A stretch of 64,000 bases of DNA from Solimonas sp036405815 (GTDB lineage Bacteria > Pseudomonadota > Gammaproteobacteria > Nevskiales > Nevskiaceae), in NCBI GenBank assembly GCA_036405815.1, contig DASWWX010000033.1, forward strand, positions 19,488 through 83,487, written 5' to 3'. Made by a program: the position numbers and the translations under genes. The notes under the pieces are model-generated. The model was not told the DNA's origin. It worked only from the letters and a program-made list of their open reading frames with translations, and did no database searches. Below, piece by piece: positions 9,811-18,344 of the stretch. Each line of letters opens with the position of its first letter. Within the stretch, counting starts at the first letter, position 1.

Positions 9811-11793
9811 CTAATCTCTTAACAGGTGCTCGGTATACGCGTCCCGCAGCCGCCAAGCGTGCTCCAGAACCCAGTCCGGCGCCACACGGTCGACATCCAG
9901 ATAGCTGTCGCGGAGATTGCGGTCTGGCAGCGGCTCCACCAAAAGTCTCGGGCGCAGCGGATTGCTGCCATCATCGTCACTGAAGCTGGAACTGGCGCCA
10001 TGCCGCCATCGCTCGGCACCTCGCAAACGCCATGCGGAGGAATCGGACGCGGCCCAGAATCGCGGCACCAGCGGAATGCTGACGTTGATTCCGCCCACGG
10101 CTTCCCGGCGATCGCGTCCGCGCACGAACAGCGATAACGTGGTGTCTCCGAAGTACCGCAGCAGTTCGGCACGCCCCCCCGTATCGCCTGCGGCAAAGCG
10201 TCCACCGCCCAAGCTGAACCGCAAATTCTGCTCGGGCCACAGCCACGCGTAGTCGGCAATCGCAATGCTCAATTGCTTGTCGGTGCCTGCAAATGCCCCA
10301 ACGTGCAGGCGCATCGCGTGCCGTCCCGTAGCAGAACTGATTACCTGCTCTTGTAGGACCGCAGCCGCATCGTTGTGAAAGACGCGCATGAAACCCAGGC
10401 TGGTGAGTACCGACCAGTTCGGCGAGGGCCTCATGTAGAACTGATAAAGCGCCTGATCGACGCCGGAACGAGACCGCTGGTTCTCAAAAATCTGACCGGG
10501 CTCGAAGTCCTCTGTCCGCGCTGACGGGCTCAGCAGGGAGACGTAGAACGTGCCGGCACGCCCCCAGTTCGCCTGAAGACGCAGGCGCAACGCAAGATCG
10601 GCATCCAGGACGCCCACCTCGGTTCCATAGAAAGTCACCAGATTCGGCGCCAGAACCGCCTCATAGCGGGTCGGCGCTACCGCGGCTTCATCCAGAGCAC
10701 TGCACGCGTTGGCCGCGGCCCATCGCGCACTCATCGCGCCGAGAAGCGCCGCGTCATCGCCCGTCGCCATAAATCGACGAAAATCGGCCCGGGAAACCTG
10801 GACTTCCAGCTGTGCCCGCCCCTCGCGCTGCAGAATCACTTTCAACGCCGTTGACGACTCCGGCAGGCGCGCATCCATCAAGCCCAACGCAACACCGACT
10901 GCATCCACAGCGGAACGAAACGCCAGACCCGGGTCAACGCAGACGGTCGCCGCCTGCTCGCTCAGCTCACTCCGAATCGCTTGATAGCCAGCGCGCCGGA
11001 GCCCTTCAAGCAGCACGTCGCGGCCCGGCTCGGCGACCACCAATGCGACGGTTTCGCGCTCCGGGGCGCCGGACTCGGCGCGCGGCATCGGCGCGCCCAG
11101 CGGAAACTGAAGTTCGGCCAGGACCGTCGTCTCTTCACGATCCAGGTCATAGGCCCCCTTTACCGTGGCCGACAGCGACCCGTGAACTGGCAACCGAAGC
11201 GCCGCACCGGCGCGCGTCGCCTCATCCGAATACTCGCCCAGGAAGCGAACAAATGGCAGCGGCGCCAGCTCGACGCTGCCAAAACCGCCATCCAGCCTCG
11301 CCTCGCGAAAGCCGTACCCCGCACTGACTCGCAGCCAATTCACGGGGCTCCACGAACTCACGGCGTAGGCGCTACTGCCGAAAAGTTGGTTGCCCTGGAA
11401 ATCCTGGATGCCGACCGCCAGCGATGGCCAGCCCGACCGCGAGAACAGCCGCAGCTTGGCGTGCCCCAGCAGGTCGCGAGCGGCATCGTCTCCTTTCACC
11501 TCGGTGAGTCGCCCGCCCAGCTCCAATCCATCGAATAAGCCGAAATTGAAGATGACCGACTGAGGGTCCGTGTCGCTCAGGCCCGGAATCGGCGCGTGAT
11601 TGGTATAGCTCAGCGCTGCGCGACCGCCCGGCAAGGTCTCAGCATGCGGGGTCTCGATGACGCCGCTGAAGGACTGCATGGACGTATCGACGGCCGGTTG
11701 CGCTTCGGCATGCCCCAGCTTCACCGCAGCCAGCAAAAATGCCGCGACGGCAAGCCGTCGCGGCATCGAACTGACATACGACAATCGTGGCAT
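9811..11793 (-). CDS. YjbH/GfcD-like outer-membrane protein for exopolysaccharide
   Basis: 660 residues. The N-terminal signal peptide has RRLAVAAFLLAAVKLGHAEA as its core. The following FSGVIETPHAETLPGGRAALSYTNHAP and the repeated beta-strand pattern (LFDGLELGGRL, SLAVGIQDFQG, WLRVSAGYGFR) match the YjbH family, predicted outer-membrane beta-barrels encoded in exopolysaccharide and group 4 capsule loci. E. coli YjbH/GfcD proteins are lipoproteins, but I see no lipobox Cys here. Its role is probably polysaccharide secretion or attachment at the outer membrane, though the mechanism in this family is not established. ATG 11793 is used; ATG 11766 would give a tighter signal peptide and neither has a clear ribosome site. 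Confidence 0.82.
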   Translation of the reverse strand: MPRLSYVSSMPRRLAVAAFLLAAVKLGHAEAQPAVDTSMQSFSGVIETPHAETLPGGRAALSYTNHAPIPGLSDTDPQSVIFNFGLFDGLELGGRLTEVKGDDAARDLLGHAKLRLFSRSGWPSLAVGIQDFQGNQLFGSSAYAVSSWSPVNWLRVSAGYGFREARLDGGFGSVELAPLPFVRFLGEYSDEATRAGAALRLPVHGSLSATVKGAYDLDREETTVLAELQFPLGAPMPRAESGAPERETVALVVAEPGRDVLLEGLRRAGYQAIRSELSEQAATVCVDPGLAFRSAVDAVGVALGLMDARLPESSTALKVILQREGRAQLEVQVSRADFRRFMATGDDAALLGAMSARWAAANACSALDEAAVAPTRYEAVLAPNLVTFYGTEVGVLDADLALRLRLQANWGRAGTFYVSLLSPSARTEDFEPGQIFENQRSRSGVDQALYQFYMRPSPNWSVLTSLGFMRVFHNDAAAVLQEQVISSATGRHAMRLHVGAFAGTDKQLSIAIADYAWLWPEQNLRFSLGGGRFAAGDTGGRAELLRYFGDTTLSLFVRGRDRREAVGGINVSIPLVPRFWAASDSSAWRLRGAERWRHGASSSFSDDDGSNPLRPRLLVEPLPDRNLRDSYLDVDRVAPDWVLEHAWRLRDAYTEHLLRD

Positions 11794-11843
11794 CGGCGAT
11801 TAGGCGCGGGGATCAGTGCAGCCTTGCCGACACACGCTTTGTC

Positions 11844-12269
11844 TTAGTTGCCACCCGTGGCCGGCGGATTGTTGTCGTCGTCGTCGCTGGCCACGACCAC
11901 GGCGGTCACGACCAGCGCGGTTGCGACCAATGCGGTGGTGGTCGCCGTCATGCCGAGGAACACCGCTTCTTCACCGGCGTTCAGCGACTGGCCGTTGATC
12001 ATGACCGGCGCGCCGGAGATGCTGAGCTGGGTTTCGCCAGCGCGGGTCTTGGTGTATTCCACCATCGGCAGCGCCTTGGTGTTGCCCACGGCATTGGCGA
12101 CAAAGCCCATGCGATGACGATCCGTGCTCGACGACGCACCACCGAACTCGAAGCTATAGAACGCCTTGGCGAAGGCCGCATCCTGATGGGCATCGGCGAA
12201 ACGGTCACCCGCCTGCGCACCGAACGACGTGGCCGCCAGCGCGGCAACAAAAAGAGACTGTTTCAGCAT
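11844..12269 (-). CDS. Small secreted/membrane protein with acidic C-terminal tail
   Basis: 141 residues from ATG 12269, with GGAG nine bases upstream; another ATG six bases earlier is also possible. A signal peptide (MLKQSLFVAALAATSFGAQA) leads. The middle is rich in Ser, Thr and Gly, and a Thr/Ala/Val hydrophobic stretch (TATTTALVATALVVTAVVVA) is followed by an acidic end, SDDDDNNPPATGGN. I do not recognise a family with certainty. The plan of signal peptide, Thr-rich hydrophobic segment and short polar tail recalls GfcA/YjbE, small proteins that accompany YjbH-family genes, and this gene lies just upstream of the YjbH-like gene on the same strand. That parallel is inference. Confidence 0.68.
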   Translation of the reverse strand: MLKQSLFVAALAATSFGAQAGDRFADAHQDAAFAKAFYSFEFGGASSSTDRHRMGFVANAVGNTKALPMVEYTKTRAGETQLSISGAPVMINGQSLNAGEEAVFLGMTATTTALVATALVVTAVVVASDDDDNNPPATGGN

Positions 12270-12642
12270 GACCATGAACTCCCTGAAGGCTTGGAAGGCG
12301 ACAGGCTTTACTGATCTGAAGATCACGCCTGCAAACCGAAGTGTATGCGAGTTTCGCGGAATGTCCAGAAATCGGCGACCCCTTCCGGACAATCCATGGC
12401 TGCATTTCGATGGCGTGAAGAAAACGCAGGCGGCTTCCGTATAGATACGCAGCGCCGAACGAGCCAAATGAGTGCGCGTAACGCACCGGTAACCATCAAC
12501 GCGGGCGACTTGCAGCGCCGATCAAAGTTGACGATTGCCGCATCGCCGGCATCTACTGCCGAAATCGTCACCTTTTCCATCAAGAGCGCTGAGCCCCACA
12601 ACGCTGGGCCGGTACTAGTCGCGGCAGGACCCTGGAGTATCG
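12270..12642. promoter_or_regulatory. Divergent intergenic region, 373 bp
   Basis: No open frame here looks coding. The region must carry the start signals for the polysaccharide locus (leftward) and the secreted protein (rightward). A TTGACG hexamer (12528-12533) with a poor ATCTAC 17 bases on is the only rightward promoter-like pair seen. GGAG at 12633-12636 is the ribosome site of the rightward gene. I see no convincing operator or RfaH ops element. Confidence 0.35.
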
Positions 12643-13443
12643 ATGACCCACCTGAACAGAATGGCCGCCCTGCTGACCGTGGGCGCCTGTGCATTCGTTG
12701 GAACCGCTCAGGGCCAGTCAGCGCTCACCGCCGCGGACTTTGGCCTCAGTGGCGCACAGCTCAATTCCCTCCTGCAGAGCGGGAACGCGACCCGCCCCGC
12801 GCCCGGCATCGCCTTTGGCTCGCCGGTGGCCTTCGGCGCCCACTGGGGCGATGCCGGGCTCGGCATCGGCGGCGCCACCCTGCCCAAGACCGCATCCGAC
12901 GACTATGACGGCTCGGCGGGACTCGTCGTTGGCGTGGGCGATGCGGATCGCTTCGTGGGCCTGGAGACGATCATCAACGTGATCAGCATCCGCGACGAGT
13001 TCGGCGACGACGGCAGCGTCGCCTTCAAGCTGCACACCACGCTGCCCGGCGACGCCGCGATCGCCGTCGGCATCGAGAATACGTTGCGGTGGGGCGACGC
13101 CCGCGCTAGCGAGAGCAGCGTCTTCGTGGCTGCCAGCAAGCGATTCCAGCTGCCCGCGGGCGATCGATCGCTACCGCTGGCGATCACGTTGGGCCTGGGC
13201 GATAGCCGTTTCAACGATCCTGGCGAGAGCGGCGCCAACTTGTTCGGCGCGATCGCGTTGATCCCGCACGAACAGCTCTCCTTGATCGCGGACTACACCG
13301 GCACCGGGCTGAATCTGGGCGCCTCGCTCGCGCCGCTGCGCGGCATCCCGCTGGTCATCTCGCTGGGGTACGTGAACGTGACCGAGCGCAACCGCTCGGA
13401 TGCGGAATTTGCAGGCGGGCTGGGTTACCGCTTCCATTTTTGA
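12643..13443 (+). CDS. Secreted protein, probable outer-membrane beta-barrel
   Basis: 266 residues. GGAG six bases before the ATG supports this start. A signal peptide (MAALLTVGACAFVGTAQG after a short basic lead) is followed by alternating hydrophobic/polar strands rich in Gly. Examples are FGAHWGDAGLGIGG, AGLVVGVGDADRFVGL, FVAASKRFQL and LPLAITLGLGD. The protein ends LGYRFHF, with the C-terminal Phe expected of an outer-membrane barrel. I do not recognise the family. It is divergent from the polysaccharide locus and convergent with secF. A lectin-like or lipid-facing role cannot be told apart by eye. Confidence 0.7.
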   Translation: MTHLNRMAALLTVGACAFVGTAQGQSALTAADFGLSGAQLNSLLQSGNATRPAPGIAFGSPVAFGAHWGDAGLGIGGATLPKTASDDYDGSAGLVVGVGDADRFVGLETIINVISIRDEFGDDGSVAFKLHTTLPGDAAIAVGIENTLRWGDARASESSVFVAASKRFQLPAGDRSLPLAITLGLGDSRFNDPGESGANLFGAIALIPHEQLSLIADYTGTGLNLGASLAPLRGIPLVISLGYVNVTERNRSDAEFAGGLGYRFHF

Positions 13444-13493
13444 CCGGGCGCCCGGCGGCCCGCCGCCGGCCGCTTTCCATCGACCCACAACAA

Positions 13494-13527
13494 ACCCTCG
13501 CACGGCGCGACTCGTGCGAGGGTGTTG
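13494..13527. terminator. Hairpin terminator between convergent genes
   Basis: Ten-base stem CCCTCGCACG (13495-13504) pairs with CGTGCGAGGG (13513-13522) around an eight-base loop, followed by TGTTGGTT. It lies between the end of the secreted-protein gene and the end of secF. The T-tract is weak. Confidence 0.55.
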
Positions 13528-13598
13528 GTTCCATCAGCCGCAACGGCAAGCGCGTCGGCGTGACGCCGTGCCGGGCGCGGCCGATTCAGGCCGTTCGA

Positions 13599-14528
13599 TT
13601 AGGGCAGCTCGTCGACTTCCTGGTCCTGCGGCGGCACCAGATCCTCGCGCGATACACCGAGGGCGACGGCGAGGTTGGTCGAGATGTAGATCGACGAATA
13701 GGTCGCGACGATGACGCCGACCATCAGCGACACCGAGAAGCTGTGCACGCTGGCACCGCCGAGCACGAATAGGGCGATCAGCACCAGCAAGGTGGTCAAG
13801 TGCGTGATGATGGATCGCAGCAGCGTCTGGTTCACCGACAGATTGACGATCTCGAGCACATCGCGACGACGTTCGTTGATCAGGTTCTCACGCACGCGGT
13901 CGAAGATGACGATCGTTTCGTTGTTGGAGTAACCAATCAGCGCCAGGATCGCGGCCAGCGTGGTGATGTCGAACTCGACCCAGGTCAGCGACAGGAACCC
14001 CAGCACCATGACCGCATCGTGCAAAAGCGCCGCGATCGCGCCCACCGAAAACTTCCATTCGAAGCGGAAGGCGATGTAGGCCATGATGCCGAGGAAGGCG
14101 AACAGCAGGGCCAACCCGCCCTTCTCGGTCAGTTCCTCGCCGACCTGCGGCCCGACGAACTCGATACGGCGCAGTTCGACGCCCAGCGTGTCGGCGCGCA
14201 GCGCCTGCAGGATGCCGGTGCTCACCTGCGCGGAGCTCGCATTTTCCGCCGGGGGCAGACGGATCAGCACCGAAGTCGAGGCGCCGAAGTACTGCACGAT
14301 GGCGCGCTCGTAGCCAGCCGCGGCCAGATCCTGGCGCACGGCGTCGAGTTCGACGGTCTGGGGATATTCGACCTCGACCAGCACGCCGCCGGTAAAGTCG
14401 ATGCCGAGATTCAGTCCGCGGAAGACGACCAGCAGGATCGCCGCCACTGTCAGGATCGTCGAGACGGCTAGCCCCAGCTTTCGCTGGGCCATGAAATTGA
14501 TGTTGGGGACGCGGGCGAAGAATTTCAT
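13599..14528 (-). CDS. secF: Protein translocase subunit SecF
   Basis: 309 residues, a little shorter than E. coli SecF. It has an N-terminal membrane helix, then LNLGIDFTGGVLVEVEYP, the FTGG signature of the SecD/SecF family. A periplasmic P1 region (about 45-130) follows and then five membrane segments. These include the conserved LIGYSNNETIVIFDRVREN, where the SecDF proton-path Asp/Arg residues lie. It works with SecD and YajC beside SecYEG, using proton-motive force to complete protein export. The gene starts 6 bp after secD. The order yajC-secD-secF is the standard operon. Confidence 0.97.
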   Translation of the reverse strand: MKFFARVPNINFMAQRKLGLAVSTILTVAAILLVVFRGLNLGIDFTGGVLVEVEYPQTVELDAVRQDLAAAGYERAIVQYFGASTSVLIRLPPAENASSAQVSTGILQALRADTLGVELRRIEFVGPQVGEELTEKGGLALLFAFLGIMAYIAFRFEWKFSVGAIAALLHDAVMVLGFLSLTWVEFDITTLAAILALIGYSNNETIVIFDRVRENLINERRRDVLEIVNLSVNQTLLRSIITHLTTLLVLIALFVLGGASVHSFSVSLMVGVIVATYSSIYISTNLAVALGVSREDLVPPQDQEVDELP

Positions 14529-14534
14529 GGCGCC

Positions 14535-16388
14535 TTACCAGATCGGGACTTCTTTGAGCGGACGCTTGGCGAATACCAGCTGCGCCAATGCACGCGAACC
14601 CACGATCGCGGTGAACTGCGAGGTGATGATGCCGATCGTCAGCGTGATGGCAAAACCCTTGATGGGACCTTCGCCAAGTGCGAACAGCACGATGGTCGCC
14701 ACCAGACTGGTGAAGTTGGCGTCGGCGATGGTCAGGAATGCGCGGTCGTAACCGGCCTCGATCGCCGTGTGCGGCTTTGCGCCATTACGCAGCTCTTCGC
14801 GAATGCGTTCGTAGATCAGCACGTTGGCGTCGACCGCGATACCCATATGCAGCACGATGCCGACGATGCCCGGCATGGTGAGCGTCGCCTGCAGCACCGA
14901 CAACACCGCCACGACCAGCACCAGATTGAGGAGCAGCGCACCGACCGCGAACAGACCAAATACGCGGTAGTAAAAGACCATGAAGGCAATCACCAGCGCC
15001 AAGCCCAGCAAGGCAGCCTGGAAACCCTGACGGATGTTGTCGGCACCGAGGCTCGGGCCCACGGTGCGCTCTTCGACAATCTCGACCGGGGCGGCAAGCG
15101 CACCCGCACGCAGCAGCAAGGCCAGATCGTGGGCCTCCTTGCTGTCCAGGCCCGTGGTCTGGAAACGCTTGCCGAAGACGCCGCGGATGCTGGCGATCGA
15201 GATGATTTCCTCGACCTGCCGGTGCTCACGGATCGGCTCACCCTTGGCGTTGTAGTTGGTGACGACCTCGCGCTCCTTGAACAGCACGGCCATCGGCTTG
15301 TTCAGATTCTTCTCGGTGAACGCGAACATGCGTTTGGCCCCCGCGCCATCCAGCGTCACGCTGACCGCAGGGCCGCCGTTCTCGTCGACCGTGGCGGAGG
15401 CATCGACCAGATTGTCGCCGCCGGCGATGATCTCGCGCTTGAGCAGCACCGGGCGACGATCGCCACGCGTGTAGAACAGCTCCGTACCGGCTGGCAGCAT
15501 GCCGCTGGCGGCAGCACTGGCGGCATCGCCTTCGTCGACCGCCCGGTACTCCAGCGTAGCCGTCGCACCCAGCAGATCCTTGACGCGCGTCGTGTCCTGC
15601 ACGCCCGGCAGCTGCACCACAATGCGATTGGCACCCTGACGCTGCACCAGCGGCTCGGCGACGCCCAGCTGGTTGACGCGGTTACGCAGGGTGGTGAGAT
15701 TCTGCTGCACCGCGAAATCGACGATGCGCTTGGTTTCGGCTTCCGACAGCCGGATTTCCAGGCTCAGCGGCGCCTGCGGCGGCACGCTGAGCTGATACTC
15801 GGAAAACTCCTTGGCGATCAGCCGGCGTGCTTCGTCGAGGCGCGCCGCATCGGCGAACTCGAGAACGCCGGCATCCGCGGTCTGCTTGCGCCCCGTATAA
15901 CGCACGTTCTCCTTGCGCAGCAGCGTGGGCACTTCGGTAACGATGCGATCGACGGCCTTCTGCCGCACCTCGTCGAGATCGACCTCGAGCAGGAAGTGCA
16001 CGCCGCCGCGCAAGTCCAGACCCAGGTTCATGGGCTTGGCGCCGATGGCGCGCAGCCACTCGGGCGTTTTGTTGGCAAGGTTCAGGGCGACCACATACCC
16101 GCGTCCGAGATCACGCTTGAGCGCATCCGCAGCCCGCAATTGCGTTTCGGTGCTCTCGAAGCGCACGACCCATTGCCCGCCCTCCGCGCCACTGGCGATC
16201 AAGGCAACCCCAGCATCCGCCAGGCTCTTGGCGACACGCGCCTCGAAATCCGGCGGCAGCGGATCGCCGCTCTCGCGGGAGATCTGAACGGACGGATCGT
16301 CACCATAGAGATTCGGCGCCGCATACAGCAGGCCGAATACGATGGCGACGATCAGCGCGAAGTACTTCCAGGAGGCGTAGGGTTTCAT
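14535..16388 (-). CDS. secD: Protein translocase subunit SecD
   Basis: 617 residues, the usual size. There is one N-terminal helix, then the family signature PMNLGLDLRGGVHFLLEVD, and a large periplasmic domain containing VVQLPGVQDTTRVKDLLG. Five C-terminal helices follow, with the motif HMGIAVDANVLIYERIREEL, including the conserved Asp of the proton channel. With SecF it forms the SecDF motor at the inner membrane. It is transcribed with yajC upstream (52 bp gap) and secF downstream (6 bp gap). Confidence 0.97.
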   Translation of the reverse strand: MKPYASWKYFALIVAIVFGLLYAAPNLYGDDPSVQISRESGDPLPPDFEARVAKSLADAGVALIASGAEGGQWVVRFESTETQLRAADALKRDLGRGYVVALNLANKTPEWLRAIGAKPMNLGLDLRGGVHFLLEVDLDEVRQKAVDRIVTEVPTLLRKENVRYTGRKQTADAGVLEFADAARLDEARRLIAKEFSEYQLSVPPQAPLSLEIRLSEAETKRIVDFAVQQNLTTLRNRVNQLGVAEPLVQRQGANRIVVQLPGVQDTTRVKDLLGATATLEYRAVDEGDAASAAASGMLPAGTELFYTRGDRRPVLLKREIIAGGDNLVDASATVDENGGPAVSVTLDGAGAKRMFAFTEKNLNKPMAVLFKEREVVTNYNAKGEPIREHRQVEEIISIASIRGVFGKRFQTTGLDSKEAHDLALLLRAGALAAPVEIVEERTVGPSLGADNIRQGFQAALLGLALVIAFMVFYYRVFGLFAVGALLLNLVLVVAVLSVLQATLTMPGIVGIVLHMGIAVDANVLIYERIREELRNGAKPHTAIEAGYDRAFLTIADANFTSLVATIVLFALGEGPIKGFAITLTIGIITSQFTAIVGSRALAQLVFAKRPLKEVPIW

Positions 16389-16440
16389 CGTCCAGGCAAC
16401 ACGGGCACGCAGCGGTTAGCCGATTACTGCAACGGGCAAA

Positions 16441-16770
16441 TCAGAGGCTCTTCAACGTGCCCTTGGGCAGGACGCTGGCGATCGCCTGCTTCTGCACCTT
16501 GATGTTGACGTTATCGGCGATTTCAACCGTCACATAGGCCTCGCCGATGTTCGACACCTTGCCGGCGAGCCCGCCGCTGGTCACCACTTCGTCGCCCTTG
16601 GCGATCTTGGCGAGCATGTCGCGGTGTTCGCGCGAACGCTTCATCTGCGGCCGGATCAGCATGAAGTAGAACAAGGGGATCATCACCAGCAACGGCCACA
16701 TGGCGCCGAGGAAGCTCGGCTGCTGGGCGGCTTGCTGCGCGTAAGCGGGACTGATCAGGAAATCCAGCAC
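16441..16770 (-). CDS. yajC: YajC, Sec translocon accessory subunit
   Basis: 109 residues. A single membrane helix MWPLLVMIPLFYFMLIRPQ is followed by the cytosolic signature RSREHRDMLAKIAKGDEVVT and a small beta domain. YajC associates with SecDF and YidC in the holo-translocon. In many gammaproteobacteria it follows tgt directly; here ugd lies upstream, 36 bp away and in the same direction, while tgt is some 12 kb off. Confidence 0.96.
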   Translation of the reverse strand: MLDFLISPAYAQQAAQQPSFLGAMWPLLVMIPLFYFMLIRPQMKRSREHRDMLAKIAKGDEVVTSGGLAGKVSNIGEAYVTVEIADNVNIKVQKQAIASVLPKGTLKSL

Positions 16771-16806
16771 GTAGAACTCCAGGAGAGGGCGGCAAAAGGG
16801 CGCCGA

Positions 16807-18162
16807 TTATGCCAAAAGGCCACCGTCGTCGCGTCCGCCCGACGGCGAGCGGCCGATGCCGTAGTACTCGAAGCCGGCGCCCACCATGCGCTCCGGCTCG
16901 TAGAGATTGCGGCCGTCGAAAATGACCGGCGCCTTGAGGCGCGCCTTCACCGCGTCCAGATCCGGACTGCGGAACACCGCCCATTCGGTCACGATCGCCA
17001 GCGCATCGGCGCCATCGCAGGCACTTTCGGGAGAGTCCGCGTACACCATGTCCGGACGATCGCCGTAGATGCCATGCGTCACTTCGGCTGCCACCGGGTC
17101 GAAGGCACGCACGCGCCCACCCTCGGCCCAGATCGCCTCCATCAGCACGCGGCTCGGCGCCTCGCGCATGTCGTCGGTATTGGGCTTGAACGCCAGGCCC
17201 CAGACCGCGATCGTCTTGCCGCGCAGATCGCCGAATCGCGCCTTGAGCCGGCGGAACAGCAGCGTCTTCTGATGCTCGTTGACGGCTTCGACCGCCTGCA
17301 GCACCTGCAAGGTCTGGCCGTTCTCGGCGCCGGTGCGCACCAGCGCCTTGACGTCCTTCGGAAAGCAGGAGCCGCCGTAACCGCAGCCGGCGTACAGAAA
17401 CTGCCGTCCGATACGCGGATCGGAGCCGATGCCGCGGCGCACGTCCTCGATGTCGGCGCCGACCTGCTCCGCCAGCAGCGCCAGCTCATTCATGAAGCTG
17501 ATGCGCGTCGCCAGCATGGCGTTGGCGGCGTACTTGGTCAGCTCGGCCGACTGCACATCCATCACCATCAGACGGTCATGGTTGCGGTTGTAGGGCGCAT
17601 AGAGTTCCTTCATCAGCTCCAGCGCGCGCGGGCTGTCGATCCCCAGGATGATGCGGTCCGGGCGCATGAAGTCCTCGACCGCCGCGCCTTCCTTGAGAAA
17701 TTCAGGATTGGACAGCACGTCGAACTCCAGCGCCGCGCCGCGGGCCTGCAAAGTCTCCTGCAGTGCCGCGCGCACCTTGCGCGCGGTGCCCACCGGCACG
17801 GTCGACTTGGTGCAGACCGCCTTGTAGCGATCCATGTACTGGCCCACCGTTCGCGCCACCGCCAGCACGTACTGCAGATCGGCCGAACCATCCTCCTGCG
17901 GCGGCGTGCCGACGGCGATGAAGATGATCTCGCCATGCCGCACGGCGGCCTGGGCATCGGTCGTGAACTTGAGGCGGCCGGCCGCGGTGTTGCGCGTCAG
18001 CAGCTGATCGATGCCGGGCTCGAAGAACGGACAATGCCCGGACTGCAGCGTGGCGATCTTGGCCGCATCGACGTCGACGCAGACCACATGGTTGCCGGAA
18101 TCCGACAGGCAGGCGGCCGTGACGAGACCCACGTAGCCGGAACCGAAAACAGTGACTTTCAT
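16807..18162 (-). CDS. ugd: UDP-glucose 6-dehydrogenase
   Basis: 451 residues. The N-terminal NAD fold is VTVFGSGYVGLVTAACLSD, and the active-site peptide CGYGGSCFPKDVKAL carries the catalytic Cys. The C-terminal nucleotide-sugar domain has WGLAFKPNTDDMREAPS. It makes UDP-glucuronate from UDP-glucose in the cytoplasm in two NAD-dependent oxidations. The product is the substrate of the UDP-glucuronate 4-epimerase of the polysaccharide locus (3968-4987). Lying directly ahead of yajC with a 36 bp gap, it may be co-transcribed with the Sec genes, an unusual pairing. Confidence 0.95.
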   Translation of the reverse strand: MKVTVFGSGYVGLVTAACLSDSGNHVVCVDVDAAKIATLQSGHCPFFEPGIDQLLTRNTAAGRLKFTTDAQAAVRHGEIIFIAVGTPPQEDGSADLQYVLAVARTVGQYMDRYKAVCTKSTVPVGTARKVRAALQETLQARGAALEFDVLSNPEFLKEGAAVEDFMRPDRIILGIDSPRALELMKELYAPYNRNHDRLMVMDVQSAELTKYAANAMLATRISFMNELALLAEQVGADIEDVRRGIGSDPRIGRQFLYAGCGYGGSCFPKDVKALVRTGAENGQTLQVLQAVEAVNEHQKTLLFRRLKARFGDLRGKTIAVWGLAFKPNTDDMREAPSRVLMEAIWAEGGRVRAFDPVAAEVTHGIYGDRPDMVYADSPESACDGADALAIVTEWAVFRSPDLDAVKARLKAPVIFDGRNLYEPERMVGAGFEYYGIGRSPSGGRDDGGLLA

Positions 18163-18344
18163 GATTCGGAGAAAGATCGGAATGGAGTTCCCGACCCCTT
18201 TTCAGGGCCGAGCGCAGGGGCGCTAGTCTAGCCAATCCCCAGCCCGGATCGGTGCGCCAACCGGCCCTGCATTCGCACGGCGCGCGCGGACGCCTGTGCT
18301 AGCCTTACGGCCCATTTTTTCAGTCAACCCGGGATCGTTTCATC

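Noticed and set aside
16807..18162. Same enzyme as the dehydrogenase at 7012-8286, i.e. a duplicate
   Set aside because: The two share only the superfamily fold; the active-site peptides GYGGSCFPKD and GGHCIGVDPY place them in different subgroups.
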